25,501 bases of DNA from DASTPP01 sp035762175. GTDB taxonomy: Bacteria > Myxococcota_A > Polyangia > Polyangiales > Polyangiaceae. The notes below the pieces were generated by a model that was given only the letters and a program-made list of their open reading frames with translations, searched no databases and was not told where the DNA came from. Every line of letters begins with the position of its first letter. Within the stretch, counting starts at the first letter, position 1. Below are positions 25,376 to 25,501 of the stretch, piece after piece. The position numbers were made by a program, and so were the translations under genes. The DNA lies in assembly GCA_035762175.1 (NCBI GenBank), contig DASTPP010000059.1, positions 1 to 25,501 of the forward strand. Direction: 5' to 3'.

Positions 25376-25501
25376 TCACTTCTTGGGGACAAGCTCGAGC
25401 CCGAGCTGTTCGCGCTGCGCCCGCAGCACCTCCGCGGCGATCGCCACCCGCTCCAGGCCTCGCCCCAATACCGTCGCGCCCGCCGGCGGCGCCGACGGCA
25501 G
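25376..25501 (-). CDS. 3' end of an unknown gene (C-terminal 41 residues)
   Basis: On the minus strand the frame entering at 25501 runs to TGA at 25378-25376. It encodes a helical, charged C-terminus (LGRGLERVAIAAEVLRAQRE, then QLGLELVPKK). Third positions are mostly G/C and composition is protein-like, unlike the repeat beside it. Too little is present to name a family. It is convergent with the kinase gene. Confidence 0.6.
   Translation of the reverse strand: MPSAPPAGATVLGRGLERVAIAAEVLRAQREQLGLELVPKK

Overview
The window is very GC-rich DNA, with almost every third codon position G or C. It most resembles a member of the Myxococcota: a transmembrane Ser/Thr kinase fused to a SUMF1 domain, kelch-type and Gly/Ala-rich lipoproteins, a DUF2400 protein, and dense gene packing with ATGA/GTGA overlaps. 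The organism is inferred from gene content, not from a marker gene. I found no rRNA, tRNA, insertion sequence or CRISPR.

Layout. 1-2399 (minus): start of the complex I operon nuoA-B-C-D, with nuoD cut by the window edge and a promoter at 2453-2481. 2814-6437 (minus): a TPR protein, a DUF2400/TIGR02757 protein and an SPFH/zinc-ribbon protein. 6886-8884 (minus): a membrane-anchored unknown and an ABC-2-like permease. 8885-9489: a divergent intergenic region holding nine palindromic GGTCGACC boxes every ~42 bp. 9490-12800 (plus): a tightly coupled run of a 95-aa unknown, a LpxL-type acyltransferase, thiG and a MlaF-type ATPase. 12879-14723 (minus): a PhoD phosphatase. 15087-18186 (plus): a GT-C-like membrane protein and a kelch lipoprotein. 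18299-19207 (minus): a sugar-nucleotidyltransferase. 19447-25128 (plus): a Gly/Ala-rich lipoprotein, a rhomboid-like protein without catalytic residues, pyrB and the kinase-SUMF1 protein. 25376-25501 (minus): the 3' end of an unknown gene.

Three observations stand out. (1) Three genes (permease, thiG, GT-C-like) have no TAA, TAG or TGA at their natural end. Each has an in-frame TTA exactly there, and I found no TTA inside any other gene reading frame in the window. This suggests UUA acts as a termination (or unassigned) codon, or that there are several coincidental indels. (2) A 223-224-bp element occurs three times (2570-2792, 6617-6840, 25148-25370), each time just past a stop codon. Its ends are hairpins that keep pairing through compensatory changes. 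(3) The 42-bp-phased palindrome array lies in a locus (7646-9995) that also carries three in-gene minisatellites of 36, 39 and 36 bp.
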